Source of the DNA: Bugula neritina
Taxonomy: Eukaryota; Bryozoa; Gymnolaemata; Cheilostomatida; Bugulidae
Assembly (NCBI GenBank): GCA_964035545.1
Contig: OZ037765.1
Location: 4,091,698 to 4,155,697, forward strand
Direction of reading: 5' to 3'
Length of the DNA: 64,000 nucleotides
Shown here piece after piece: positions 23,544 to 30,624 of this stretch (the stretch's first letter is position 1; each line of letters begins with the position of its first letter). The translations under genes were made by a program, and so were the position numbers. The notes below the pieces were generated by a model that was not told the origin of the DNA, did not search any database, and was given only the letters and a program-made list of their open reading frames with translations.

Positions 23544-26500
23544 CACTACCACTACTACTACTACTACTAGTACTACTATTACTACTACTACTACTACTAC
23601 TACTACCACTACTACTACTACTAGTACTACTACTACTATTACTACTACTGCTACTACTACCACTAGTACTACCACTGCTACTGCTACTACTGCTACTGCT
23701 ACTACTACTACTACTACTACTACTACCACTACCACTACCACTACCACTACTACTACTTTGTTTGGTCAAATACTAGTATTGGTCTATATTCCCATCACAC
23801 TGAGAAATATTTTGGTGATTCAGGTTTCCCGACAAGTAAAACAGTTCCATTTCACTCAGTGGCCTGACCATGGAGTTCCAACCACCTCAGGACTTCTCAG
23901 TTTCCGACACAGAGTCAAGCAAGACATGTCTGCTAGCTATAAGCCTGCTATTATCCACTGCAGGTAGGTTGTATCTACTAGCTATAAGTCTGCTATTATC
24001 CACTGCAGGTAGGTTGTATCTGCTAGCTATAAGCCTGCTATTATCCACTGTAGGTAGGTTGTATCTGGTAGCTATAAGCCTGCTATTATCCACTGTAGGT
24101 AGGTTGTATCTACTAGCTATAAGTCTGCTATTATCCACTGCAGGTAGGTTGTATCTGCTAGCTATAAGTCTGCTATTATCCACTGCAGGTAGGTTGTATC
24201 TGCTAGCTATAAGTCTGCTATTATCCACTGCAGGTAGGTTGTATCTGCTAGCTATAAGTCTGCTGTTATCCACTGCAGGTAGGTTGTATCTGTTAGCTAT
24301 AAGTATGCTATTATTCACTGCAGATAGGTTGTATCTGTTAGCTATAAGTCTGCTATTATTCACTGCAGTAAAACATCTGTTTATATATCCTATACACAAG
24401 AGTGGGATACTTGTAGTGCTGGTGTGGGAAGAACTGGTACATTCATAGGACTGGATATTCTTATAGAAGAAGGTAAGACAACTACTGCTGGTGGACAAGA
24501 TGGAACTGTTGATGTGATGAAATGTGTGTATAATATGAGACTTAACAGAACACAGATGGTTCAGACCCACGTATGTATTATCACTCTTATTATTATGTCT
24601 TGCCCTTTTATAAGTATATGTTTGGTGTGATTTTAATGATATAATTATATAATGTATAAGTTATATTTTGCCCTTCTGTTCTTATCAATGTAATCTGTAT
24701 TCTACCAACCGATTAATGTATAATATGCAGTATATCAGTATTTCACTCTATTCTATGGTTCATATTCTAGGAGCAATACTCTTTCCTCTATGAAATAGTC
24801 GCCGAGGCTTTAGACTGTGGAGATACTTCCATCGTCTGCTCCCAATTCTCTGAAACATTACAGAAACTGCGTCAAGTTTGTCTTTTCTCCTTCTATTTCA
24901 AACGTATCACATTCTTATCAAATACTTCTTATTTCTACGATGTTTTGTTCCTTATATATACTCATATTTGGCACCCTACACTCTGTTGGTAATGAATGGA
25001 TATTATTGGTTGTTAGAGACCTGCTAGAGGTCAGAGGTCAGTGTTAGAGGAACAGTTCAGGATGGTCAACGCTGCAACAGCTTCTTCTGAGCCTCGTCAG
25101 TTAATAAGTCCAAACGCAGTTTCCAAAGAAAATGTTGAGAAAAATAGAGATGATACAGTTTTACCCAGTAGGTTCTATGTATCTGGTGTTTTTTCATCTT
25201 CTGCAGTTTTAATGTTTATACTCTGTAAAATTAAGTTATGCGATCCAATAGGGGAAAGCAATCATTTTATTTTACACTATATTCCAATAGACAGTTTTTC
25301 TCTTCTTTATGCTACAAGTTATTTTCCCATTTTTGATTCCATGTCTCTTTGATTCAATCAATTAATCCAATCTCGTATTGTGACCAAGTAGTGTTTATGT
25401 AGTCATCACGTTGTATCTTACAGCTGAAAGAAACAGCGTCCTGCTACCATACATTAGTGACTCACGTAATGGCTACATCAATGCAGTCTACTGTGATGTA
25501 AGTTGAATCTCTCTTCTCAATGTGAATGACTTTCCAGCAGATGGTACTGTGTATTCTGTTTGAATAATGGTGCTCTAAAGCAAGTGAATACTATATGTTA
25601 TGTATGTAACTCTGTACACAGGGCTACCAGAACAGAAGGGGGTTTATTGTGACTCAGACTCCTTTGACAGATACAGCTGAAGACTTCTGGCATATGACAG
25701 TAGACAACAAGTGCCCTGTTATAGTGTACCTGAATGACTGTCTGGTATGTAGATACCATGTGTAGTCCCCAGCACTATATGTATATCTTATGTGCTGTAA
25801 ATTATTCAGCTACTTTTGATTACGGACCGTTACGAAAAAGCCGTAGTGGTCCGCACACCAAATAGCTTTATAAATAGGAAAAAACATGGGAAATCAAGCA
25901 AAATTAAAACAAACTTTTATTATTTAGGTGTATTTATTGATATTTTACTAGTTTTGGGCAAAAACTATGTTCATTAGCAGCTTTATTGTGAAAAATAGTT
26001 GAAAACTGGAGATTTCTAGTGTTGTACTAAATTAAGTAAAATGACCCATATACACTTGACAGTGAGAGAAAACTCCTATGTGGTTTCACTTTAGAATGGG
26101 AAAGTCTATATATGCTACTTTAAAATTGTTACTAAGGATGAATTACAATTTGAGAATATACAAACATACACTTGACAGTGAGAGACAACTCCTATGTGGT
26201 TTCACTTTAGAATGAGAAAGTCTATTGGCCGACCAATGGAGGTGAGAAGTTTCAGTTTGGTAAAGTAAGCATAGAGAATACATATTCTCAGGAAATACTG
26301 AATATGGAGACAGGAGGTGGTGTGGAGACCGAGTTGACGTGTACTCATGGAAATGTAAGAGATGGAACAATTTATTTATTGCAATTAGTTATCTTTTATA
26401 TTACTCATGGTGTCTGTACCTAAGAATTCTTATATTATAATTGTATCGTCTAAACAGCGTATGATATGCATAGTAAATGTAGTGGATAGCAGTTGAACAA

Positions 26501-27666
26501 CCTTCACCTTGTTAACATTGACACAGCAATTCAATTTTGGGTTTGTTTCTCATAATGCTACATGTAAATGTGACATTACTTAGTTATATACTATTCTGCT
26601 GGTTCGTTGTCACTAACTTAGTTAGCTTTTTTATGAATTTATTAAGTTATATACTTTAAAAATAATAGGCGCTGGATGAAACAATCAGAATCAAGTTGTG
26701 CTTGATTCTAGTCAGATATTTAGGCCTAAAAATAACATTTGATGATTTATAACTGTGGGAGACCGTCTTTAATAATATACTGTTCTGCTGGTGCATTGAC
26801 TTATTTGGTTTATTGTTATGAATTGTGAATATCATATGTGGTATTACTGCTAGTTTATATTGCAATACTACTATATAGATAATGCACATAACAGTTCTGT
26901 TTTATCTGACCAGCATTTTAATGATTTGTTGATTTTTTGTAGACCAGCCATGAAGTTACTCTGTTGGAAGTGAAGATTGCTGATGGTAGATTACTTTCAA
27001 CCAATCAGCTTACAGCTCTCTGTAATAAACTAGAGAAGTATACAACTGCAGGTCATCCCCCCATTACAATACAGTGTCTGTAAGTTACCTTCACACCTCC
27101 CTCCTCCTATCAGCAGCATATCTGTGATGTTTGTAAACTCTAATATGACTCTGATATATGCATAATTTCAACCTGTGTTCTTATGAAAGCAGCTTTGTAA
27201 AATTATTACATTTAGTTTGGAATTATCATCACTTGTCTGTCAAAGGATATGAATACAGAGTAATTATACTCGCTGTGTTGTAGTAATGGTAGTAGACTGA
27301 GTGGTATTCTAGTGATAGCCATGAATCTCTACCTCAGAGCTCGTATGGAACAGGAAGTTGATGTTGTTTTGGAGGTAAAACTGGCTCGTAGAAGTAGACC
27401 TCAGTTTATAGCTGACTCGGTAAGTTTTCTACTCATCACATAGTCTCTCTGAACATATTCTCTTTTTGTTTTACTTTATGAAGACTCAGTCTGTGAATAT
27501 ACCAGTAAGAAACTGCAGTGTCTGCTGAAGATATAATATCTTCATCCTGAAATATAAAATTGCATTTACTCATCAGAATTCAATGTTGTAGGAGTCGTTT
27601 GACCTTCTCTATGAATTTGTGTCCTCTTATCTCTCTGACTTTAATGATTACTCCAACTTCCGCTAG
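9208..27666 (+). CDS. Receptor-type tyrosine-protein phosphatase gene A (5' end missing)
   Basis: Exons: 9208-9394, 9576-9688, 10742-10952, 11231-11602, 11753-11906, 11990-12060, 12639-12877, 21053-21137, 21417-21487, 21819-21855, 22998-23095, 23179-23310, 23824-23963, 24417-24570, 24771-24875, 25035-25167, 25424-25497, 25622-25744, 26211-26354, 26943-27079, 27284-27419, 27592-27666. They join without a phase conflict into 996 residues plus stop (TAG 27664-27666). Order: Ig/FN3-like module, FN3, membrane-proximal region with a furin-type RKKR site, TM helix, juxtamembrane, catalytic PTP D1 (WPD loop, HCSAGVGRTG) and degenerate D2. The product would dephosphorylate phosphotyrosine at the plasma membrane. 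The signal peptide and upstream ectodomain seen in gene B are not in the window. Exon sequences are very close to gene B. Confidence 0.9.
11231..11602 (+). CDS. Gene A membrane-proximal exon with furin-type cleavage site
   Basis: A 372-nt exon encoding a membrane-proximal RPTP region. The codons at 11362-11373 give R-K-K-R before Ser, matching the furin consensus R-X-K/R-R. The downstream half (GGYWNRPL, YSYHIAVGFKA) is the segment that in animal RPTPs stays with the membrane subunit after proprotein cleavage. Cleavage is inferred from the motif only. Confidence 0.8.
11753..11906 (+). CDS. Gene A transmembrane exon
   Basis: Encodes a Gly-rich, then Val-rich helix (GGIIGGVVGGLTALVIVVVV) followed by the stop-transfer cluster KRRKK. 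GxxxG spacing is present, which can support helix dimerisation. Phase 1 to 2. Confidence 0.9.
11990..12877 (+). CDS. Gene A cytoplasmic juxtamembrane exons
   Basis: Exons 11990-12060 and 12639-12877 encode a Ser/Pro/Thr-rich linker that ends in an acidic, helical segment (SIISAEISTFQKDSFKEEF). This sits in the place of the juxtamembrane wedge before PTP D1. Gene B has matching exons of identical length. Confidence 0.85.
13360..13664 (-). repeat. G1 3' LTR
   Basis: 305 bp; plus-strand reading begins TGTTATAATTTTCAG and ends GAGCCACCACA. It matches 20505-20809 with about four substitutions. It is the 3' LTR because the element runs on the minus strand. Confidence 0.9.
13665..13680 (-). promoter_or_regulatory. 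G1 polypurine tract
   Basis: In element sense CTGCTGGAGGGGGCAG directly precedes the 3' LTR, the position of the plus-strand DNA primer. G3 has the same tract at 44651-44666. Confidence 0.7.
13936..15009 (-). CDS. G1 ORF3: zinc-finger/coiled-coil protein downstream of pol
   Basis: A 357-residue protein encoded 17 nt after the pol stop, where env would lie in retroviruses. It has no signal peptide or membrane segment, so it is not env-like. The N-terminal part is acidic. Two adjacent fingers follow: C155-x2-C158-x12-H171-x3-H175 (C2H2) and C181-x-C183-x12-H196-x5-C202 (C2HC). A Pro/Ser/Arg-rich linker and a C-terminal helical heptad-like segment (about 305-350) complete it. G3 carries an intact homologue of the same length, and G2 a diverged, frameshifted one. 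I know no named family. A nucleic-acid-binding accessory role is inferred from the fingers. The start Met is shared with G3. Confidence 0.85.
   Translation of the reverse strand: METSSMPVNSELIQQIESELLGTTFHVNDDEDTVMADGLLDLELDTVLGQSTHDSSVPRVHSKSCDSQASNSRQSLELCCKDPPRSNNNSTFVDTLAPVSPGMPSLEMAWDPEPAPTTSTTRQLPPQLEATSNWITPATKREIRTHQGGEDNRECNLCQQRFTTHRRLKVHLPQHNITTFCPCGEYSYNRDYLLRHQRTMQCYQGHVYEVDESSYPAFLNAIKPLITDPARLSRLEQGFPYPRPIISGAAEKPIQSTNSPPHSPLRHPHTFPRVVLQRVDTNAYTLPPPLPSSERKRHRQPTSSRSSPLARNLREVEARAHDLEQEVYRLAPRVQAASSELKYLQESIKRMKRAAHS
15027..19316 (-). CDS. G1 pol polyprotein: protease, RT, RNase H, integrase
   Basis: 1,429 codons without a stop. The aspartic protease has D31-S-G. Reverse transcriptase shows SPVVLVRKKDGSWRFCVDYR and YLDD at 461-464. 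RNase H follows (DTDASDQNVGAVLSQ). The integrase has an HHCC zinc region (HKQAH... CEICQASK) and the DDE triad D942, D1002, E1038, with 35 residues between the last two. A GPY-type module (KFVGPYVV) and a tail with conserved cysteines (VCDC, CWSC) end the protein. The Met used lies just before a 12-G run and is probably not the native start. The true entry is inferred to be a -1 shift from gag at 19650-19656, and the G run interrupts that frame. Confidence 0.93.
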   Translation of the reverse strand: MRGGGVKVQPHGESYFLPGKVAGNAVTFLLDSGCTTNLLSRRVFEALPRRDRDRVRPYTGEHGTLADGSCIPFYGIIEIPGRVRDQAVQETFVIGQLEEDAILGMPFLKQHQCRIDFSKSVVLMGGRELACVDKFGRPLVGGVQVVRNCTVPGRSRATIHCRVNSNRIARLGVVEGAHERIQLASSLNRLTERGEVLVQCVSPFTEPIELPAGSMLGRFHSVQEEGVGPSLGDATEAPPRHPIQGRGAVPTHLRKLYETASGGCASNKERQAMAKLLRDYGDVFSSGDHDVGLTGVVRHEIPLTAGTVPVRQPTRRLGPEKEKEVSRQVRDLLDRGLIEPAHSAWSSPVVLVRKKDGSWRFCVDYRKLNNVTIQDAYPLPRIDESLDALAGSKYFSTLDLLSGYWQVPLSPDAQEKAAFITRDELWKWKVLPFGLTSAPATFQRLMEQVLSGLHWKTLLVYLDDVIVISPDFETHVSRLQEVFERLRGAGLKLKPSKCALLQPEVKYLGHVVGRNGVATDPEKVRAVEDWVTPQDLTGLRAFLGLVGYYRQYIPDFAGIAQPLNRLTAKGVTWQWTPVEQGAFDRLKGCLLTAPILAYPDPTLENILDTDASDQNVGAVLSQVQEGREVVVAYYSKSLSPAERNYCTTRKELLAVIKSVKHFRPYLYGRKFRLRTDHASLIWLCKGAEPSSQVARWLEILAEFRYRIEHRPGKRHSNADGLSRRPDGGCKQCLNIERRDGGPPRCELETLAHHRAPFDWDQGQLRQGVDESPEGVQNLRANPVLAVNVRELKKLQEELPGVVADIYRAKKEGRRPSEEGIRQGCAEFRLYCQRWDSLRIGQDGLLTISLAASGRHPERKRVVCPTAIRRELIWDTHKQAHAGVKRVMSKLRLRWYWPQLERDVRLRVKQCEICQASKHSRPPGEAGWRRLYAGRPWQVVAVDLVGPMPLTPRGNNWILVLTDHFTRWADALAIPDASAPTVARALDQHVFCYFGLPEQIHSDQGTQFQSQLMSDLCHLWGVNQSRTTPYHPQGNGVVERNYRMLGDALRSLLLGRGHEEWDTVLPQVMRAYRSTPHTSTGETPNLLMLGRETRVPDHITYHVPEQDNSVHEYASELVERMKAAHDILRERQWKVRHEDSDEPPLYQTGDKVWMVNYRRRRGQADKLKPKFVGPYVVVEAMPNHTYKIERSGQVSIQNESRLKPYWASPDGVGEAPPLLEPRRQTTTRGRRRHGPEYEVVIAREENLVREERQLLSTEACPPPPSLIPSLPETEPVPEVQTPTEGGAPSGEQEEVTANGEVETPLEAPTNEPASVSPPLERGQRTRKPPPYLKDFVCDCIRSGAHESLGENRTIKCWSCEPHANINFCEGGIVGGINARKANSSDLVPQKRCSAFSYADIAKGRRISQPAPILPRTLSMDINTEFPGKPV
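19605..20471 (-). CDS. G1 gag
   Basis: 288 residues starting METENARMQPPP, shortly after the primer-binding site. The central part (LKAPTFTGSEDVEQFIQEF to EAYLLATQMHRAQ) resembles the retrotransposon gag capsid region, which assembles the particle. The C-terminus, where G2 has a CCHC knuckle, reads WSSAGQDQGQKGRPQ and lacks the cysteines. The GTTAAAC heptamer is in the zero frame near its end. Confidence 0.88.
   Translation of the reverse strand: METENARMQPPPVEGERRNDVNPVNREGEEAYRYCLKAPTFTGSEDVEQFIQEFREVMEIAQWPHRVALIQLRRAVTEQAKPYGVGTDVNGILAALRARFGISAIDARTKLERLCRSPRTSLQEHAATVKKLAQIAYSDLPAQHQERYTYDAFVQSLNDLGLHHQLRAKGITRIEDALKAGEAYLLATQMHRAQRNPPVVGVSAARATTGPEALPLEAEVDRMVEMLGQLVTILAGAGPGQALRVPPTPVGQGWSSAGQDQGQKGRPQYQGALNCHGPRTLSLPASRN
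19612..19656 (-). promoter_or_regulatory. G1 probable -1 ribosomal frameshift signal
   Basis: GTTAAAC (element sense, 19656-19650) is in register as G TTA AAC with the gag frame. A 5-nt spacer follows, then a GC-rich hairpin with arms at 19644-19635 and 19620-19612 (one mismatch). The -1 frame stays open from here to the 12-G run before the protease. G2 has the same heptamer and spacing. Confidence 0.75.
20487..20503 (-). promoter_or_regulatory. G1 primer-binding site
   Basis: TGGTGGCAGCGGTGGGA starts one base after the 5' LTR in element sense. It begins with TGG as expected for pairing with a tRNA CCA end. The same 17-mer follows the 5' LTR of G2 and G3. The tRNA was not identified. Confidence 0.75.
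20505..20809 (-). repeat. G1 5' LTR
   Basis: 305 bp copy of the LTR, ending CCACCACA before the ATAA duplication at 20810-20813. It is the 5' LTR in element orientation and would carry the promoter. Confidence 0.9.
21053..24875 (+). CDS. Gene A catalytic PTP domain D1
   Basis: Eight exons (21053-21137, 21417-21487, 21819-21855, 22998-23095, 23179-23310, 23824-23963, 24417-24570, 24771-24875). Conserved PTP elements in order: NRFKNI (phosphotyrosine loop region), RVKLKV, SDYANANYIQ, QKFIACQGP, DMWRLI, KCSVYWPD, HFTQWPDHGVP (WPD loop acid), HCSAGVGRTGTF (P-loop with catalytic Cys and Arg; the Ser codon is split between exons at 23963/24417) and QTHEQY (Q loop). All catalytic residues are present, so D1 should be active. 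The P-loop intron contains a 45-bp minisatellite. Confidence 0.93.
22008..22066. repeat. (TA)n microsatellite in gene A intron
   Basis: Uninterrupted TA dinucleotides of about 58 bp. In the same intron of gene B this position holds a 33-bp minisatellite instead. Confidence 0.9.
22096..22997. other. Gene A intron, conserved with gene B but non-coding
   Basis: Sequence around 22130-22500 closely matches 59200-59560 in gene B. It includes a 31-nt segment bounded by AG and GT (22161-22191) whose length would break the frame, so I do not call it an exon. Confidence 0.5.
23320..23757 (+). repeat. (ACT)n trinucleotide tract in gene A intron
   Basis: About 440 bp of ACT repeats with scattered GCT, ACC and AGT variants, beginning a few bases after the splice donor at 23311. 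Long Thr, Ser or Val ORFs across it are artefacts. Gene B has a related tract in the same intron. Confidence 0.95.
23919..24368 (+). repeat. 45-bp minisatellite spanning the PTP P-loop splice donor (10 units)
   Basis: The last 45 nt of exon 23824-23963 (end TATTATCCACTGCAG) are followed by nine further 45-bp units, each starting GTAGGTTGTATCT and ending CACTGCAG or a close variant. Every junction recreates a CAG/GTAGGT donor. Exactly 405 bp of repeats precede 24369. Only the first donor keeps the frame open; later ones read into TAG. Gene B has three extra units. Confidence 0.93.
25035..27666 (+). CDS. Gene A second PTP domain D2 (pseudophosphatase) and C-terminus
   Basis: Seven exons after the D1-D2 linker (25035-25167, 25424-25497, 25622-25744, 26211-26354, 26943-27079, 27284-27419, 27592-27666). 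The fold motifs NGYINAVYCDGY, RRGFIVTQTPL, DFWHM and KVYWP are recognisable. The WPD loop is absent (IADGRLLST in that region), and the P-loop reads QCLNGSRLSG. That gives only four residues between Cys and Arg instead of five, and Gln replaces His. D2 is therefore expected to be catalytically dead, as in most RPTPs, serving a regulatory or scaffold role. The stop is at 27664-27666. Confidence 0.9.
26052..26222 (+). repeat. Duplicated intron-exon boundary segment
   Basis: 26052-26110 repeats 26163-26222 almost exactly, including the acceptor CTTTAG and the first bases of the exon. Only the downstream copy (exon start 26211) continues with coding sequence, so the upstream acceptor is a decoy. 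Gene B has a single copy. Confidence 0.75.
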
Positions 27667-27953
27667 AACTTGTCTCTCATCTGCAGCTGTAGGAAGATCT
27701 TGTCTGATGGATTAACACTGCACTATGTCTTCTATACACATATGCAACTTTTTTCCATATTTTGCAAAGTTTGTTATTCAATATTAATACTTTATTTGAT
27801 AATATTTTTAATAGTATGTATTTTTTGATTTCTATTATATTTTTTAGCATATCACGTATGCAAGGAAACTCTTTCATGCTATTTCTATTTTATACTTTAT
27901 TGTAAATTTTGATTTTTGTTTTTATCTATTGATATTTTTAAGTGATTCGATCA

Positions 27954-27999
27954 AATAAATTAAAATGTGATAATGAAACCATCTGAAACTTGAAATAAA
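27954..27999 (+). terminator. Candidate polyadenylation signals of gene A
   Basis: AATAAA at 27954-27959 and 27994-27999, about 290-330 nt after the stop codon. Confidence 0.5.
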
Positions 28000-29937
28000 A
28001 AATGCAGTCAACAGTGCCTATAATGGCTATCTGTCAGCTAAAATTAAGTTGATGCTACTTTAAATTTATTTTATATATCACTTATCACAATCAGACACAT
28101 CCATACACTTTAACTTATCAGTTCAAGCTTATTTGCCTTTTCTGGCAGCAATTTGTTTAGATCATTTAATTCTGGTATCTTAAAACTTCACAAGCTTGCC
28201 TAAATTATCTCAATTAATGTTAATAAGGAGATATTCCAACCCCTCTCCCTGACTTACCCCAAATTTCACAACTAATCTATCATCTCAACCAATGAGGAAG
28301 CATGATGTGTGTTGGTCATCACTTGAGTCCAAAACATGAATTCTCACCATGTTTATTTCATGATTATAATACAGTTCACAAGACAGTGGTGGCTGAAGAC
28401 CTGACACAGCGAAGCTGTAATCAGCATACTATTCCCAACAACAGAGAGCCACTACTACCTGCAAACCCAGTAGTTTGTTTTTAAATATTTTATATTATTG
28501 GAGGAGTTTCAAAATGTAATTTGGTAGCAGTTTTTACATTTTATTTTACAGCAAGATGCTCTACATCTAAATAACTCTGCAAACTGTAAACACTGCAAAC
28601 TATTGGTGTTTTATATTCAGTAGTTGTTGACTTACCTCAGATGCTATACCTGCTTGCAGTATACTAAATTTAGACCGAAGCAGTCTTATTTGACAAAGAG
28701 TCACTGTGTTTATATTACAAGTAGTCTTGAGCGGCAAAGACTTACTGTGTTCACATCAGCTAAGACCCACACATAATATAATTTCATGCAGCGAATAATA
28801 GCATTAAATGCATAAATTATTACAACTTGTTTATCAAGATAAGTATAGTCCATGCCTGCAGTATTTTGATATTTCCATGAAATAGTAACTATCAATAAAG
28901 ATTCCAAATTTCTTAAATGCAAAACAAAAATGGTGCAGATATTGCTTGTGTGTGTCATACACATGTGGTATGCAAACCTTGGTTTATTATTCATATACTC
29001 TATACTCTATAGTCTAGTAGTACGTATTTATAATCGCTATGACTAGGCGTAGACTAGTGGGCGTGGTTTAACTTAAAGCGACCTTGATCCTTTTGGTTTT
29101 ATAGCTGGTTCAGTACTCGTTATTTTTATGTTGCTTAGAAAATTAGTTCGCGCACGCGCGTAAAAGTTACAGCGTGCCAAATGCATCATTTTTTAAATAA
29201 GACTGTCTGCATCCCCTCCCCAGAGCGATTTGTTAAGCCTTTGACATTTTCAAAGAAATGTCTTCATAAGCCCATGGTTCGTTAATTCCGAAGAGGCATT
29301 GAACTAAAACTTCCTTTTCTTTCAATCATCAATTATAGGTTAACAATAACTTTTACTTATGAAAAGTCTTAGCTTATTACTCAGGACAGCCTCCGAAAGA
29401 TATTATTCATTTTCAAAATAATCTTAGTGAAAGGTAGTCAGTTTTGAAAGTAGACAAAGTAGAATTAAATGACATTTGCACTGGCAGAGCTTGAAGTTTA
29501 TAAATAATCAATTAATTCGAGTTTCAAAGCGACTGACACTGGGCATAGATACAAGTACGAGTAAATATTGTAATTATCATTTATAACTTGTATCATATTG
29601 ATATTCAACATTTAGATAACAGCTAAAACTAAAAGAAACTCACTCACCAGTACTAGGTAAGACTAATTTTAATACCAATACCAAATATTAAAGAAGTAAG
29701 ATAATAGTAATACTAATACTATGTTCATAGGCATCCACTTACTTATAGTGATAATACTATGGAGTATGGTACTAGTAGTAACACAAAAACTTGTGGTTGT
29801 AGTTATACACCTACACTTACAGTGACTGTAATATTTATATTAACTATTAAGCCTAATAGTAATAGTCATAGCCTATGGGCATAGCCATCAGTATCACTAT
29901 GTATTAGATTTAATCTGAAAATAACTATAACTTAGTA

Positions 29938-30072
29938 TTAGTAATAGTTTTATGGATTAGTCTAACACTAACATGTATTGGACTGAAAATGACTGCAACT
30001 ATTACTATTAGTATTAGACTAATCTATATTACTAATACTACTAATACATTTTCAGTTTCAATCCAATACATG
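29938..30072. repeat. Imperfect inverted repeat
   Basis: ACATGTATTGGACTGAAAATG near 29971 reappears inverted near 30047-30072 (CATTTTCAGTTTCAATCCAA with a 6-nt insertion, then TACATGT), with further partial pairing outside. It may be a degraded fold-back element. Confidence 0.4.
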
Positions 30073-30572
30073 TTAACTAGCACTATTACCTATCACCTAT
30101 GTTTATGGCTGTATTACTATGTAATAGTAATATTAATATATAGTATATGTAATAATTAATCATAATTATGATGCAATAGAAAGTCGGCTTTAACGGAACT
30201 TGGATGGTTTTTGTTTTATGTCTGATTTATAGTAAGTGAGGTGAACGATTATTTATATGCCTAGTCAGTAGTCTTTTACTGAAAATAATATAAAATAATA
30301 TAATATACGTACATATAGTTAAATATATATAGTACATAGTGATAGTATATGAACTATATTTAGTGCAATATTACTAGTATGGGCTATATATTTCTACAGT
30401 ATATTACTAGGAGCATATTAGAAAATAGGAAAGGGCCTGATGGGTTGCAGTGCTTTTTCATGTAATGTAATTAGCTTTACTTTTTTTATTAGTGTTGAAA
30501 CTCTTCATATGTATTTCTAGGTTGGGTTATAAACTGAGACACTAGTGTTAGTGACTCTAATATTCTGGTGAA

Positions 30573-30624
30573 ATGGTGCTACTGAAGTTGCAAGTAGCTG
30601 TATTTGTGTTAGCAACTGTTGATG
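30573..30624 (+). CDS. Gene B exon 1: start codon and signal peptide
   Basis: MVLLKLQVAVFVLATVDA is a typical short secretory signal. The exon ends in phase 1 at G|GTGAGT, and the junction Ala is followed by LTC of the first PAN-like module. The start ATG was chosen because it is the only one giving a signal peptide in frame with exon 2. Confidence 0.8.

Larger units (their letters stand above)
27667..30572. other. Gene A 3' UTR, intergenic region and gene B promoter region
   Basis: No convincing ORF, exon or RNA gene. A CpG-rich patch (GCGCACGCGCG) lies near 29151-29161. An acceptor-like TATTTCTAG at 30512-30520 suggests a 5' UTR exon of gene B beginning at 30521. The gene B promoter is presumably in this interval but no definite core element was identified. 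Confidence 0.5.

Noticed and set aside
23188-23967. Long poly-Ser, poly-Thr and poly-Val ORFs
   Set aside because: They are all six-frame readings of the intronic (ACT)n tract; the true exons end at 23310 and resume at 23824.
23919-24368. Resemblance to a CRISPR-like array
   Set aside because: The repeats are contiguous with no unique spacers and arise from an exon end in an animal gene.
23870-24570. Repetitive ORFs with a 15-residue period
   Set aside because: They are produced by the 45-bp minisatellite (a multiple of 3), not by a repeat protein.
28302-28994. Short ORFs between genes A and B
   Set aside because: No domain, no coding-like composition and no homology to neighbours; treated as chance.
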